A stretch of 64,000 nt of DNA from TWA4 sp045121095 (GTDB lineage: Bacteria; Bacillota; Clostridia; Lachnospirales; Lachnospiraceae): contig JBGVFN010000032.1 in assembly GCA_045121095.1 (NCBI GenBank), positions 1 through 64,000 on the forward strand, in the 5' to 3' direction. The notes beneath the pieces were generated by a model, which ran no database searches, was not told the DNA's origin, and saw only the letters and a program-made list of their open reading frames with translations. Both the position numbers and the translations under genes were made by a program. How positions within the stretch are numbered: position 1 is the stretch's first letter; each line of letters opens with the position of its first letter. Below are positions 17,101-26,267 of the stretch, piece by piece.

Positions 17101-18222
17101 CTACTCTTTTATTTCGCACACCGGAAAATAATATGCCAGGATTTTCTGATAATCAGTGCCCTGCTCTGCCATAACCTTTGCACCGGCCAGGGACATGCCG
17201 TAACCCGTACCAGAGCCAAATGTGAGTATTTTCAGACAATCTGCTGAATCGGACTCAGAATCTGCGTTTAAGCCAGATTCTGATCCAGATTTCAACGCTA
17301 AATTCGAAGTCAGATTCGAGTCTAAATCCATATCTACATCCGAAAGATAAAAACAACCGGAAGAAAGCTGTAAAAGCTGCGCTGCTTCTTCCCCAGTCAT
17401 CTTCCGGTCTCCTATGTACATTTCCGTAATATATCCGGTGCTGTCCCGCTCGTTTATCTGGAACCAGGAACTTAATGCTTTTTCTTCTTCTGTCAAAATA
17501 TCTTCGGTTCCTGAAATTTCCCATATGAGCTCTGCCAGCTGCCTGCGGGTATATGTAGTAATCGTCACAGCCTCAGGCAATGCTCCATCATTTCCATCCA
17601 TAGATTTTAGTTCTGGACAAAAAAGAGAAATCCCATCGGATGTCCAAGTCTCATTTCCCGAATAAAATCGGGTATTTCCCGCTGAAATAGCGTGCCACAT
17701 AACATCCGCAGGTTGCCCTGACCAGACCAGATACTCACCGGATGTTTTTTTCACTGCACTTTTAATACGTTTGTATCCATCAGACCAGTGTCCGTCGGCC
17801 TCTGCTTGCTGCAGAGAGGATACCATTTCACCAGGACTTTGCCAGTTGATATTCAGTTCATCGGCTGTATCTTTATATGCTTTTAAATGTGCATATAGTT
17901 TACTTCTGGCCGCAACAGCCAATGCTTTCAGTGTTTCTTCTTCCATATCTGCAGAGTAATCCACAGAAATCATATAAATCAGAAAAGTTTCCACATTCAG
18001 CAGACGGGAATCCACCATAATCTGTATCCCTTCCATGGATGAATCTTCTGTATTGATCCCCGGTGCGTCCAGTCCCTGACTGTTACCAGTATGAAACCAG
18101 AGGACCATACAGGGAGCCGCCATAAGAATTAACATCAAAAGAACTGCTTTTCCCATATATTCCAATAACACTTTCATAGTATCAGCATATGCAGTAAAGG
18201 GGATCTGGTGATTTTTGCCCAT
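17101..18222 (-). CDS. spoIID: SpoIID/LytB-domain protein (sporulation)
   Basis: SpoIID is a mother-cell membrane-bound peptidoglycan lytic transglycosylase needed for engulfment. From the ATG at 18222 the protein has one membrane helix (about residues 20-40 from this start) then the SpoIID domain: EETLKALAVAARSKLYAH, WHAISAGNTR, and GYGMSLAGAKVMAEQGTDYQKILAYYFP near the C-terminus. An acidic insertion (DVDMDLDSN, SESDSAD) precedes the last motif and is unusual. The catalytic Glu region is plausible (MEEETLKALAV). An upstream ATG at 18339 lies inside a terminator stem and is unlikely. Start choice is uncertain since none has a strong ribosome site. Adjacent to spoIIQ. Confidence 0.75.
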   Translation of the reverse strand: MGKNHQIPFTAYADTMKVLLEYMGKAVLLMLILMAAPCMVLWFHTGNSQGLDAPGINTEDSSMEGIQIMVDSRLLNVETFLIYMISVDYSADMEEETLKALAVAARSKLYAHLKAYKDTADELNINWQSPGEMVSSLQQAEADGHWSDGYKRIKSAVKKTSGEYLVWSGQPADVMWHAISAGNTRFYSGNETWTSDGISLFCPELKSMDGNDGALPEAVTITTYTRRQLAELIWEISGTEDILTEEEKALSSWFQINERDSTGYITEMYIGDRKMTGEEAAQLLQLSSGCFYLSDVDMDLDSNLTSNLALKSGSESGLNADSESDSADCLKILTFGSGTGYGMSLAGAKVMAEQGTDYQKILAYYFPVCEIKE

Positions 18223-18275
18223 AGGCTCTTGAAAAATGTACACTTTAATATTTTTGAACGATTCATCCGAACACG

Positions 18276-18306
18276 ATCGTATGCCTTTTAAAGTGCTTTT
18301 GATACG
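18276..18306 (-). promoter_or_regulatory. Possible sigma-E promoter of spoIID
   Basis: On the minus strand CATACGAT (18283-18276) resembles the sigma-E -10 element and GTATCA about 15 bases upstream resembles its -35. Sigma-E transcribes spoIID in Bacillus. The match is short, so this is tentative. Confidence 0.3.
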
Positions 18307-18314
18307 CAAAAAAA

Positions 18315-18343
18315 CGGATTGCAAAATTATATCATGCAATCCG
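18315..18343 (-). terminator. Intrinsic terminator between the DUF3800 gene and spoIID
   Basis: Nine-bp stem CGGATTGCA / TGCAATCCG with an 11-base loop, followed on the minus strand by seven T. It isolates spoIID from the upstream DUF3800 gene. Confidence 0.85.
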
Positions 18344-18511
18344 CCATAATCCCAAATAAAAATACATTAAATTTATCCAGAATATTATATATGATTTCAT
18401 ATTAAACAAAAAAAGAAAAGCTATGCAATTCTTTTTTTAAAGATAAGACGAATAGCTATGCAGTTCCTCTTACAATCTAAAATTATATCACTTTCCAGAC
18501 CATTGTCAATA

Positions 18512-19240
18512 CTATTTTATAACTTTGAATCCAAATCTACCTTTCATTCCAACTTTCCCATCGTACAATTTTGAATTAATTCCTTCAAGTATTGAAAATG
18601 GTTTTTGTGATTTAGAAAGTGCTTGTCTGGCCAATGGATTCGGAATAAAATCTGCCACTTGCAAACCTATAATATTTTCAGATTTTATTGCAAAATTAAT
18701 GGTAGATAAACGTTTCTGTAGAGTTTCCTTTTTCATAAATAATGTTCCTGTCGCTTTTAATAAATGAAACAAATTTTGTAATTTTGCATTATTAACAGTA
18801 TCTGTTGTTTCCAAATAAACTGCTCCAACACCATTATTTGCAGATAAAAACTGGGTAAAATTTTCCATTAAAAGTTGCAGGGCTATATAATAAATATCAT
18901 TTCTATCATCTTCCTTATATAATCTATCCAAATCGTCAATATTAATGGACACTGCTAATACGGAAAACAACTCATTCTCTACGAATAATTTTCCTAATTT
19001 CTCAAAAAATGTTTCTTGTTGTTCTTTTGTAATACCACTAAAATCGCCTGTTTTTCTTCTGATATCAATTTCATGTAGTATTACCTGATCATTACCGAAA
19101 CATTCTATCTTTAAATTATTAACTAACGATTTTAACTGTAGTTCATAAACAGATTTTTCAATGGCAATTCCACCCAACGTAAAATTCTGAAAATTTGTAT
19201 TTGGTTTTGATTCATCTAAAAAAAGAAAGTATTCTTTCAT
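18512..19240 (-). CDS. DUF3800 family protein
   Basis: A 242-residue protein beginning with the DUF3800 signature FLFLDES, an RNase H-like strand with paired acidic residues, followed by GGIAI and later LQVADFI, also typical. The predicted fold suggests a nuclease-like enzyme, but no activity is established for the family. The start at 19240 has GGGAG eight bases upstream; longer starts are possible. The gene is more AT-rich than its neighbours, stands alone between terminators and a sporulation gene, and DUF3800 genes often occur in mobile or defence regions. This suggests acquisition by transfer, but no mobile element ends are visible. Confidence 0.8.
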   Translation of the reverse strand: MKEYFLFLDESKPNTNFQNFTLGGIAIEKSVYELQLKSLVNNLKIECFGNDQVILHEIDIRRKTGDFSGITKEQQETFFEKLGKLFVENELFSVLAVSINIDDLDRLYKEDDRNDIYYIALQLLMENFTQFLSANNGVGAVYLETTDTVNNAKLQNLFHLLKATGTLFMKKETLQKRLSTINFAIKSENIIGLQVADFIPNPLARQALSKSQKPFSILEGINSKLYDGKVGMKGRFGFKVIK

Positions 19241-19395
19241 CTTATCATCTCCCATATTCCCAAACTGCAATACTTCATTTGCAGATATACCGTATAATAT
19301 CATATATTTTATATTCATTCAATATATTTATGTCATATGATATATCTTATTTTTTCGTTAGTCAGTATTGCCATTGCAATATGGGATAAATTATG

Positions 19396-21285
19396 CTATC
19401 TCCTCCTATAAATCACCATCAAATCTTCCATCTGCGAAACAAACTCATATCCATTTTGCTCCAGCAGCTCTACGAAGTTTTCGAATCCGTTTTCATCATT
19501 TACTGCATATTTCTGATAACTGGATGCATCAGAAACCGCAAGAACCACATACTCCGTACTCAAAATATGCGTTGTTGAGCTATGCCGTATATCATATAAA
19601 ACTTCCCGCTGTGACAGATTTGTAGTATAAAAGGTGGTTGCTGCAACGGATGCATTTTCCGGAATCATGGAAAGCTGCTGCTGCATTTGGGTATAATTAT
19701 CATAATTTTTCAGATAATCCGCCGGATATTGTATTGCCTTCGGAACTACTACACTGCAAAAACAAATGGTACTGATGGATGCTGCCGTAAGAAGTGCGGC
19801 CATTTTTTTCCTGTGTACCTTCCACTCTGAAAGATTTATCATTGTCAAATAAAATAAAAAGGCAGTGGAGCCAAAGGTATATTGAAAGAAAATGTCATGC
19901 TGATATGGATAATCCGGCATGAGATTTACTAAAATATAGGGGATCAGAAGAATATACCGCTCAAATCGTCTTGTTAGCAACGGCAGTCCCAGCACAGGAA
20001 GCACGGTCATGGCAAGAAACCACAGTTTTTCTGCATCAACGCATTCATAAAGCATTTTCATAGGACAGAGAATTACGGATTTTATAACTGTGAGTAAAGA
20101 AGATGAGCCATCATACATGAAATTGCTGTAACGATTGGTCATAACTCCATCACCGCTTGTTGCCAGATAATGGGTTGTAAGAAAAAAACAGACAACTGCA
20201 CTGATAAACAAAAAACATCCTGTAAACAAATACTTTTCCTGTTCAGGATATTCCAGCAGCGTTTTTACAATCAACCATAAGCCAATTACTGCTACATAAA
20301 TCGCCGCATCTTCCTTTACCATCAGTATCAATACCGCCGATAAAGTCGTTATTCCGGAATTTTTCCGGTCAACTCCATAGAACAGCCATAGGACCAGCGG
20401 TGTGAGAAAGCAATTTTCGTGAATATCATAACTGGTGCCGCCTGAAAATGCCGGATACAACAAAAGGGTGATACACAAAAACATGCTCTGCAGGTCTGAT
20501 AGGCCATGAAGCTTTGCCAGCTTCCAAAGAGGAATCACTGCAGATGTAATCACTGCCGCCTGAAATACCTGTAGTGCTGCAGGTACTGGTATCAGATAAT
20601 AAAATGGCAGCAGCAGATAATAAATCGGAGACATATGTACCTGAAAATGGGACAGCAAGCCATCACGCTCTACCGTGGTATCAGGAATTCCTGTACATTT
20701 CATATTATAGAACATTTGCGCAAAAATACCAAAATCAAAGGTGGGCGTACGAAAACTATATACACGGCATACAGTCCAGATACTTATAAATAGAAAGAAC
20801 ACTGCTGAAAAAACGATAGTAATCCCTAAAATCGTTTTATTTTTCATTAAATGGTTTTCCACATACTGACTCCTGCCATCCCAGCCCCAAATACTGTAAA
20901 CCAGCAAAATCATAAAAATCAAACCGCACGCTCCTAAAAAAACCCATGTAAAAGACGCTTTCAGCGAAATAATTGCCAGCATCATAAAAATACCGGGGAA
21001 AAGAAAGCGTTCCACTTTTTCTGTATGCAGCCATCGGGCCCCTGCACACAACAGTATAAAAGTAATCGCTGCAACAGCTGCTGTTCGAAAAAATGACATT
21101 TCTGCAAGTCCCGCCATACTATCCAGCCTTTGAACCTGCTTTGGAAGCAGCAGATATTCCGTTGTAACAGCTGTCAGCCATGATAATAAAAATCTTCTGA
21201 TAAAGGCTGGAACATACCCATGCTTACTGGAATCGCCAGAATCTCTATGTTTACTATAATATTTATGAATCACATTTCTTTTCAT
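19396..21285 (-). CDS. DUF2079 multi-pass membrane protein
   Basis: A 629-residue integral membrane protein with about 12-13 hydrophobic segments and the DUF2079 signature (FDFGIFAQMFYNM, GLLSHFQVHMSPIYYLLLPFYY, DIHENCFLTP). These proteins resemble GT-C type glycosyltransferases or mannosyltransferases, with the conserved acidic residue in the first extracytoplasmic loop (FDFG). Substrate is unknown. The start at 21285 follows AGGAGG; an earlier ATG at 21330 is inside the upstream hairpin region. That hairpin pairs with the ribosome site, so translation could be controlled by structure. It follows the two-component operon on the same strand after 128 bases. Confidence 0.85.
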   Translation of the reverse strand: MKRNVIHKYYSKHRDSGDSSKHGYVPAFIRRFLLSWLTAVTTEYLLLPKQVQRLDSMAGLAEMSFFRTAAVAAITFILLCAGARWLHTEKVERFLFPGIFMMLAIISLKASFTWVFLGACGLIFMILLVYSIWGWDGRSQYVENHLMKNKTILGITIVFSAVFFLFISIWTVCRVYSFRTPTFDFGIFAQMFYNMKCTGIPDTTVERDGLLSHFQVHMSPIYYLLLPFYYLIPVPAALQVFQAAVITSAVIPLWKLAKLHGLSDLQSMFLCITLLLYPAFSGGTSYDIHENCFLTPLVLWLFYGVDRKNSGITTLSAVLILMVKEDAAIYVAVIGLWLIVKTLLEYPEQEKYLFTGCFLFISAVVCFFLTTHYLATSGDGVMTNRYSNFMYDGSSSLLTVIKSVILCPMKMLYECVDAEKLWFLAMTVLPVLGLPLLTRRFERYILLIPYILVNLMPDYPYQHDIFFQYTFGSTAFLFYLTMINLSEWKVHRKKMAALLTAASISTICFCSVVVPKAIQYPADYLKNYDNYTQMQQQLSMIPENASVAATTFYTTNLSQREVLYDIRHSSTTHILSTEYVVLAVSDASSYQKYAVNDENGFENFVELLEQNGYEFVSQMEDLMVIYRRR

Positions 21286-21291
21286 ATAAAA

Positions 21292-21322
21292 AACCTCCTG
21301 TATCACCATAGTACAGAAGGTT
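21292..21322 (-). promoter_or_regulatory. Hairpin enclosing the ribosome site of the DUF2079 gene
   Basis: On the minus strand AACCTTCTGTA (21322-21312) pairs over 11 bp, with one G-U, with TACAGGAGGTT (21302-21292), which contains the ribosome site. It is followed by a six-T run, so it can also serve as terminator of the upstream kinase gene. Confidence 0.6.
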
Positions 21323-21413
21323 TCTTTCAAAAAAGCCGATATAATTCTTACAAATTTCTTTCAGTTTCCAAGAATATTATAATGGTCTGAATTAGTCTCT
21401 ATTTTCGGAAATG

Positions 21414-23135
21414 TTACAATGGTACTGAATTAGTCTCTATTTTCGGAAATGTTACAATAGCACTGAATTGATCTCCATCAATGGTGACATGGAACTGACC
21501 ACCTACTGACTCTGTATAAGTCTGGGCAATTGCCAGCCCCAAACCGCTTCCTTTGGTGGAACGTGCTTTGTCTCCTCTGACGAAACGCTGCATAATTTCC
21601 TCCGGCTGAAAATCCATTTCATAGGATGCGGTGTTGGTCATACGCACCAGATATTCCGTATCGTTTTCCTTTACTTCCAAATGAATCCGAGTACCGGGAC
21701 ATGCATACTTGATTGCATTTCCCAGAAGATTGGCAAAAACCTGATGCATCCGAAATCCATCTGTAACAATCTTCAGCGATTCCATTTCATAATGACGGCG
21801 AACAAGAAGTCCCGCAGCTGTCAGTTGGTCATCCAGCAAACCAATGGTCTGTTCCAGCAGCCGGATCAGATCAATTTCTTCCTTTTTACTTTCCACTACA
21901 CCACTGGAAACCTTGGTCAGTTCAAACAGGGATTCCACCAGTTCTTTCATATAGCCTGCTTTTTGATTCAGATGTGACAATCGTTCTTTTCCCGTCTGAG
22001 ACAACGTTTCCTGCTGCAGCAGTTCACCATACCCTAAAATGGAAGTCAGCGGTGTACGCAGATCATGGGAAACATTGGAAATCAATTCCACTTTAAACCG
22101 TTCACTGGTAACTGCAGTATGGATTGCTTTCTCCTGCTTTTCCTGTAAAACTAAAAGTTTCTGCTCTGTTTCCTCAAAAACCCCCGATTGAACCGCAATC
22201 GATTTTCCCTCTGATAAATTCTGAAACTGTATCTGCAAATGTCCCAGCATTCGCCCAAATTTCCACAGGGAACAGATTGCTAATACAGCAGCAAACAAAA
22301 AAACATAGCCCAAAACAGACCAGTAATTCACTGGAAAAAATATAATACTCAAGACTACCATTACAATACACCACAGCATATGCACCAGAATATAACGCTG
22401 CGGATAAATGAATCCGTCGGCCAGAATCACTCCCAATCGATGAGGCAGACACCAGAAAATATCACATTTATGCCTGAGCCAGCACCATATTCCCCGCAGA
22501 CTAAGCAACATAATGGCTGGAATAATAAAACACAGTGCCAGCTGCATTGCAAGATTTGTATCAAGAACACTGGCAGAAAAATACATCATTCCAAGCAACA
22601 ATGCCAATTCCGCTTCCGGTCCCAAAATGGGATGTTCCTGAATGGAAAATCCCACAAACAAGATTCCTAAAACCCCGCCTATGGCAAACAAAGCATAACC
22701 AAGATAGCCTAAGATTAAACGATATTTTGTATCAGTACTTGCCTTTATTATATTTCCGTTATCACCCAATTCAATATTCTCGAATTGAGTGTTCTCCTCC
22801 GCTCCAGATTCACCAAACTGAGTTCCTTCCTCCAATCCAGATTCACCAAACTGGGTTCCTTCCTCCAGTCCGGGTCCCCCAAACTGGGTTCCTTCTCCGA
22901 GTTCAACCTCTTCAAACTGGGTCCCTTCTCCGAGTTCAACCTCCTCAAACTGGGTCCCTTCTCCAAATTCAATCTCCTCGAATTTTGTTGCTTCAATTGC
23001 TGCTTGACCAGTTCGTCCATTTCTAAAATCATCTGTATAATTCAAGCAAAGCACCATTCCCATGGATAAACAAAACACACCCAGGGAAAAAATAATCCAT
23101 TGTTTTCCATTACGGAGCGTCAAAGACATAGCCAA
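21414..23135 (-). CDS. Sensor histidine kinase with 11-residue tandem repeats
   Basis: A 573-residue membrane histidine kinase. TM1 is residues about 12-32. Residues 52-128 are seven tandem 11-residue repeats (consensus FEEVELGEGTQ), predicted outside the membrane. Several hydrophobic segments follow (about 140-300). The cytoplasmic part has the HisKA H-box SNVSHDLRTPLTSILGYGE, the N-box VFANLLGNAIKYA and the G-box GSGLGLAIAQTYTE. It overlaps the 3' end of the response regulator by 26 bases and is therefore co-translated with it. The repeat domain has no recognised sensor family and is highly acidic; it may be polymorphic between strains. Confidence 0.9.
   Translation of the reverse strand: MAMSLTLRNGKQWIIFSLGVFCLSMGMVLCLNYTDDFRNGRTGQAAIEATKFEEIEFGEGTQFEEVELGEGTQFEEVELGEGTQFGGPGLEEGTQFGESGLEEGTQFGESGAEENTQFENIELGDNGNIIKASTDTKYRLILGYLGYALFAIGGVLGILFVGFSIQEHPILGPEAELALLLGMMYFSASVLDTNLAMQLALCFIIPAIMLLSLRGIWCWLRHKCDIFWCLPHRLGVILADGFIYPQRYILVHMLWCIVMVVLSIIFFPVNYWSVLGYVFLFAAVLAICSLWKFGRMLGHLQIQFQNLSEGKSIAVQSGVFEETEQKLLVLQEKQEKAIHTAVTSERFKVELISNVSHDLRTPLTSILGYGELLQQETLSQTGKERLSHLNQKAGYMKELVESLFELTKVSSGVVESKKEEIDLIRLLEQTIGLLDDQLTAAGLLVRRHYEMESLKIVTDGFRMHQVFANLLGNAIKYACPGTRIHLEVKENDTEYLVRMTNTASYEMDFQPEEIMQRFVRGDKARSTKGSGLGLAIAQTYTESVGGQFHVTIDGDQFSAIVTFPKIETNSVPL
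22752..22982 (-). repeat. Seven 33-bp tandem repeats inside the histidine kinase
   Basis: Each unit encodes 11 residues of the form F-E/G-E/G-x-E/G-L-G/E-E-G-T-Q. The second and third units are identical at the protein level; the outer ones diverge. Being a multiple of three, copy number can change without breaking the frame. Confidence 0.85.
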
Positions 23136-23814
23136 TCCCCCAAATCACTTTTAAATACTCGGGCTTTTTGGGATTTAATTCCAGTTTTTCCCGAATCCGG
23201 CTAATATGTACCATAACCGTATTCTCAACGGCATAAGCTTCACTTTCCCACACCCGCTCATAAATTTCCTCTGCGGAATAGACCCTGCCTGAATTTGACA
23301 TCATCATTTGCAAAATTTTAAATTCTGTAGCGGTAAGCCGCACTGGTTCTCCGCGGACGATCAGCAGTTTTTTAGCTGTATCCAGAGCAATATCGCCTAC
23401 ACAAATCTGATTTTCGGATTTTGCCTCCCGAATGGAACCCAGGTCATTGTACCGACGCAGCAATGCTTTGACTCTCGCCAAAAGCTCCTGCTGATAAAAA
23501 GGTTTTACCAGATAATCATCCGCCCCGGCTTCCAGACCCAGCACCCGATCTGTCCCTTCTGCTTTTGCTGACAACATAAGAATGGGCACATTGTTGTCCT
23601 GCCGGATACGAACTGTGGCCAAAATGCCATTGCACTGAGGCATCATCACATCCATAATAATCAAATGTGGATGATATCTACCGGTCAGTTCACAGGCCTC
23701 ATTGCCATTACTGGCTTTTAACACTCGATACCCAGCCTGCTGCAATGTCGTTTCAATAATATTAACGATAGCAGGATCATCATCCACAACCATAATCTGA
23801 TAAGGTTCTGTCAT
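23110..23814 (-). CDS. OmpR-family response regulator
   Basis: Receiver domain (residues about 5-120) with the acidic pair VVDDDP, phosphoacceptor Asp in LIIMDVMMP, and the conserved Lys in DDYLVKPF. The C-terminal winged-helix DNA-binding domain covers residues about 140-230 (LTATEFKILQMMM, ENTVMVHISRIREKL, VIWGIGYVF). The start at 23814 follows GAGGAG; an ATG one codon earlier is equally possible, while the long upstream extension lacks support. A TATAAT at 23903-23898 on the minus strand may be its promoter. Its 3' end overlaps the kinase gene, forming a two-gene signalling operon. Targets are unknown; the DUF2079 gene downstream is one candidate. Confidence 0.93.
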   Translation of the reverse strand: MTEPYQIMVVDDDPAIVNIIETTLQQAGYRVLKASNGNEACELTGRYHPHLIIMDVMMPQCNGILATVRIRQDNNVPILMLSAKAEGTDRVLGLEAGADDYLVKPFYQQELLARVKALLRRYNDLGSIREAKSENQICVGDIALDTAKKLLIVRGEPVRLTATEFKILQMMMSNSGRVYSAEEIYERVWESEAYAVENTVMVHISRIREKLELNPKKPEYLKVIWGIGYVFDAP

Positions 23815-23929
23815 CATTCTCTCCTCACCTCTTGTGCCTTCGCGTAAACGATTACCCCCAGCTGTCAAAAGCATGCATGCCTTCGTCAACTGAGGGTATT
23901 ATACGCTAACAATAATTTAAACCGAATTT

Positions 23930-25552
23930 TTAAGGAAACAGCACCCGTTTCCGTTCAATCATCTCATCCACCCGTGTAAGATACTGTTCAATATCCTTCA
24001 CATTGGAAGCTCTTTCGATTACGCCATCCATCTGGACCCGTTTGGTCACAGCGCCGGCGCCCAGCGCCAGAATGGACTGCTTTTCTTCCATAATTAATAT
24101 ATTGTAGATTCCTTCTTTACCAGGTCTTGCATAACCCACATTTTCCAGATTACCAGACATATTTTTCTGACGATACAGATAATAAGGTTCCATTCCCATG
24201 CGGGCAGCCCCCTGAGCAGTGAGTTCCATCATCTCTGTGGTATTTTGTTCCAGATACAGATGACCGTACTGTGCTTTTTCCATATTCAGACGGGAAGCAC
24301 GCTTGATGGCCAGCGTATGCACGGTCAGATTATCCGGGTCAAGGGCTTCAATTTCTTCCATAGTGTGAGCCACATCTTCGGTATGCTCCTGAGGAAGTCC
24401 GATGATTAGATCCATGTTGATGTTGTCAAAACCTGCATCCCGCGCCATGCCAAATGCCCGTTTCACATCTTCTACGGTGTGTCGGCGGCCGATAATATCC
24501 AGCGTTTCCTGTTTCATGGTCTGGGGATTAATGGAAATGCGGTCCACGGGATAACGGCGCAGTACAGCCAGTTTCTCCGGCGTAATACTGTCGGGACGAC
24601 CGCCTTCCACGGTCCATTCTTTTAAATAGGACAAATCAAATCCATTGGTGATTTTTCCAAGAATCCGGTCCAGATAAACGGGTGGAAGTGTCGTGGGCGT
24701 TCCACCGCCAAAATAAATGGTATTCAGCTTCTTTCCTGCAAAATGCTCCTGCACAAAGTCAATTTCTTTTTCCAGTGCTGTCACATATTCTTCCATCCGT
24801 TTTTCCCAGCGGCTGTAGGGATAGGATGTAAAGGAACAATATAAGCAGGTGGTGGGACAGAACGGAATTCCCACATACAGGCTGTATCCGTCCTCATAAT
24901 CCAGCATATCCAGCAAAGCCCGCTCTTTATGGGCAATCTGAATACTCAAATTACATTTTTCATCCCCGATCAAATACTCTTTTTTCAGTTTTTCAGCAAT
25001 TTCTCCATCAGAAAATCCCTGTTCCAGCATGGCCATAGGAAGTTTCACCGGACGAATACCTGTCAGCGTTCCCCAGGGATGGACTTTTCCACTTGTCATC
25101 TGTGAAAAAATGCCGTAAGTCATCCGCTTCAGAGGATTTTTATCCATTCCATTTTCACTGTCAGCAAAAGCGGCGCTGTAATATGCACGATTATGGACGC
25201 CATCTACCGCATAAATCGCTGTAAACGAATCGCTGTAATATACACTGAATACGATTTGATCGGGAGCAACTATATTTCCAGACTTATCTGCACCAGAAAC
25301 TTCCAGCTGCGCCAGGATATCAGATACCATCACATCTGAAATCTCCTCCGATACAATATTCTCAGAAACAGCGCCTTTCTCCTGTTTCAAAACTTCCATT
25401 CCATAATTTTTTGCCCGAAGAAGAAGCTCACAGCATGCATTTTCTTCATCCAGTTCCACAGAACGGGTTTCTACGGTAATTCCGGGGAAAAATGCCGTGA
25501 TCAATCCCCGGATATCATATTCATAACGTACTTCATTAAAAACCAGTATCAT
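23930..25552 (-). CDS. hemZ: Coproporphyrinogen III dehydrogenase-like radical SAM protein HemZ
   Basis: A 540-residue radical SAM enzyme. The cluster motif CPTTCLYCSF (CxxxCxxC) is near residue 235, followed by GGGTPTTLPP, RISINPQTM and MDLIIGLPQE, as in oxygen-independent coproporphyrinogen oxidases. The HemZ group has a long N-terminal extension of about 200 residues, present here. HemN/HemZ convert coproporphyrinogen III to protoporphyrinogen IX, but many HemZ-like proteins in heme-deficient anaerobes have unproven or chaperone roles. It starts one base after the stop of the metallo-hydrolase gene, so the two are coupled. Confidence 0.88.
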   Translation of the reverse strand: MILVFNEVRYEYDIRGLITAFFPGITVETRSVELDEENACCELLLRAKNYGMEVLKQEKGAVSENIVSEEISDVMVSDILAQLEVSGADKSGNIVAPDQIVFSVYYSDSFTAIYAVDGVHNRAYYSAAFADSENGMDKNPLKRMTYGIFSQMTSGKVHPWGTLTGIRPVKLPMAMLEQGFSDGEIAEKLKKEYLIGDEKCNLSIQIAHKERALLDMLDYEDGYSLYVGIPFCPTTCLYCSFTSYPYSRWEKRMEEYVTALEKEIDFVQEHFAGKKLNTIYFGGGTPTTLPPVYLDRILGKITNGFDLSYLKEWTVEGGRPDSITPEKLAVLRRYPVDRISINPQTMKQETLDIIGRRHTVEDVKRAFGMARDAGFDNINMDLIIGLPQEHTEDVAHTMEEIEALDPDNLTVHTLAIKRASRLNMEKAQYGHLYLEQNTTEMMELTAQGAARMGMEPYYLYRQKNMSGNLENVGYARPGKEGIYNILIMEEKQSILALGAGAVTKRVQMDGVIERASNVKDIEQYLTRVDEMIERKRVLFP

Positions 25553-25553
25553 A

Positions 25554-26201
25554 TCAGAACCTCATACCCCTTGCCATCGGATTGTAGCGGCGTTCAAATT
25601 CAATGCTGGTAGCAGCGTCATGTCCGGGATAAACATAGGTTTCCGGAGGCAGCACCAGCACTTTTTTCTGAATAGACTGCATCAATGAAAGGGTATTGCC
25701 GGTTTCCAGATCGGTACGTCCATAGGAACGACGAAACAGGGTATCACCTGCAAACAGCTGTCCCTCGTCCTTCAGATAATAACAAACTCCGCCAATGGTA
25801 TGACCAGGTGTGGAAATTACGGTAATATCAAATCCCGCAATCTGAATCATTTCGCCATCTTTTACATAATGGTCTGCTTCAAACTCCACTGCCAGACCGC
25901 CCCACGCTTCTGAAAGATTGGCAGAAGCGTCCATGAGGATCGGCCGTTCTGCTTCTCCCGCGTATACCGGCACATCAAACATCTTTTTCAGATCCGGCAC
26001 TGCCATCATATGATCAAAATGACCATGTGTCAGCAAAATAGCCTTTAACACCAGACCATTCTGACGCAGTTTCATGGCAATCACATCTGCCCGGTCGGCA
26101 GGATCAACCACAAATGCCTCTCTTGTATCATCATTCCAGACCAGATAACAGTTGGTCTGAACCATTCCCAGCTGCATGCTGTACATTCTGTAATCACTCA
26201 T
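25554..26201 (-). CDS. Metallo-beta-lactamase fold hydrolase (glyoxalase II-like)
   Basis: A 215-residue cytosolic hydrolase. The zinc motif THGHFDHM (HxHxDH), then STPGHTIGG, FAGDTLFRRSYGRTD and YPGHDAATS provide the remaining His and Asp ligands, a pattern of the hydroxyacylglutathione hydrolase-like/YcbL group. The start at 26201 follows GGGAG; an ATG nine codons upstream (26228) is also possible. It lies between relA and hemZ on the same strand, separated from relA by the structured repeat at 26268-26538. In Clostridia this gene commonly follows relA. The precise thioester or persulfide substrate cannot be told from sequence. Confidence 0.88.
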   Translation of the reverse strand: MSDYRMYSMQLGMVQTNCYLVWNDDTREAFVVDPADRADVIAMKLRQNGLVLKAILLTHGHFDHMMAVPDLKKMFDVPVYAGEAERPILMDASANLSEAWGGLAVEFEADHYVKDGEMIQIAGFDITVISTPGHTIGGVCYYLKDEGQLFAGDTLFRRSYGRTDLETGNTLSLMQSIQKKVLVLPPETYVYPGHDAATSIEFERRYNPMARGMRF

Positions 26202-26267
26202 ACGAAACTCCCTGTATTCTTCATCCATAGATTACTCTATGACTCTTTTATTTTTCTGGTCACAGAG

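Noticed and set aside
22535..23069. Plus-strand ORFs opposite the kinase repeats
   Set aside because: They are antisense shadows of the 33-bp repeats in the histidine kinase.
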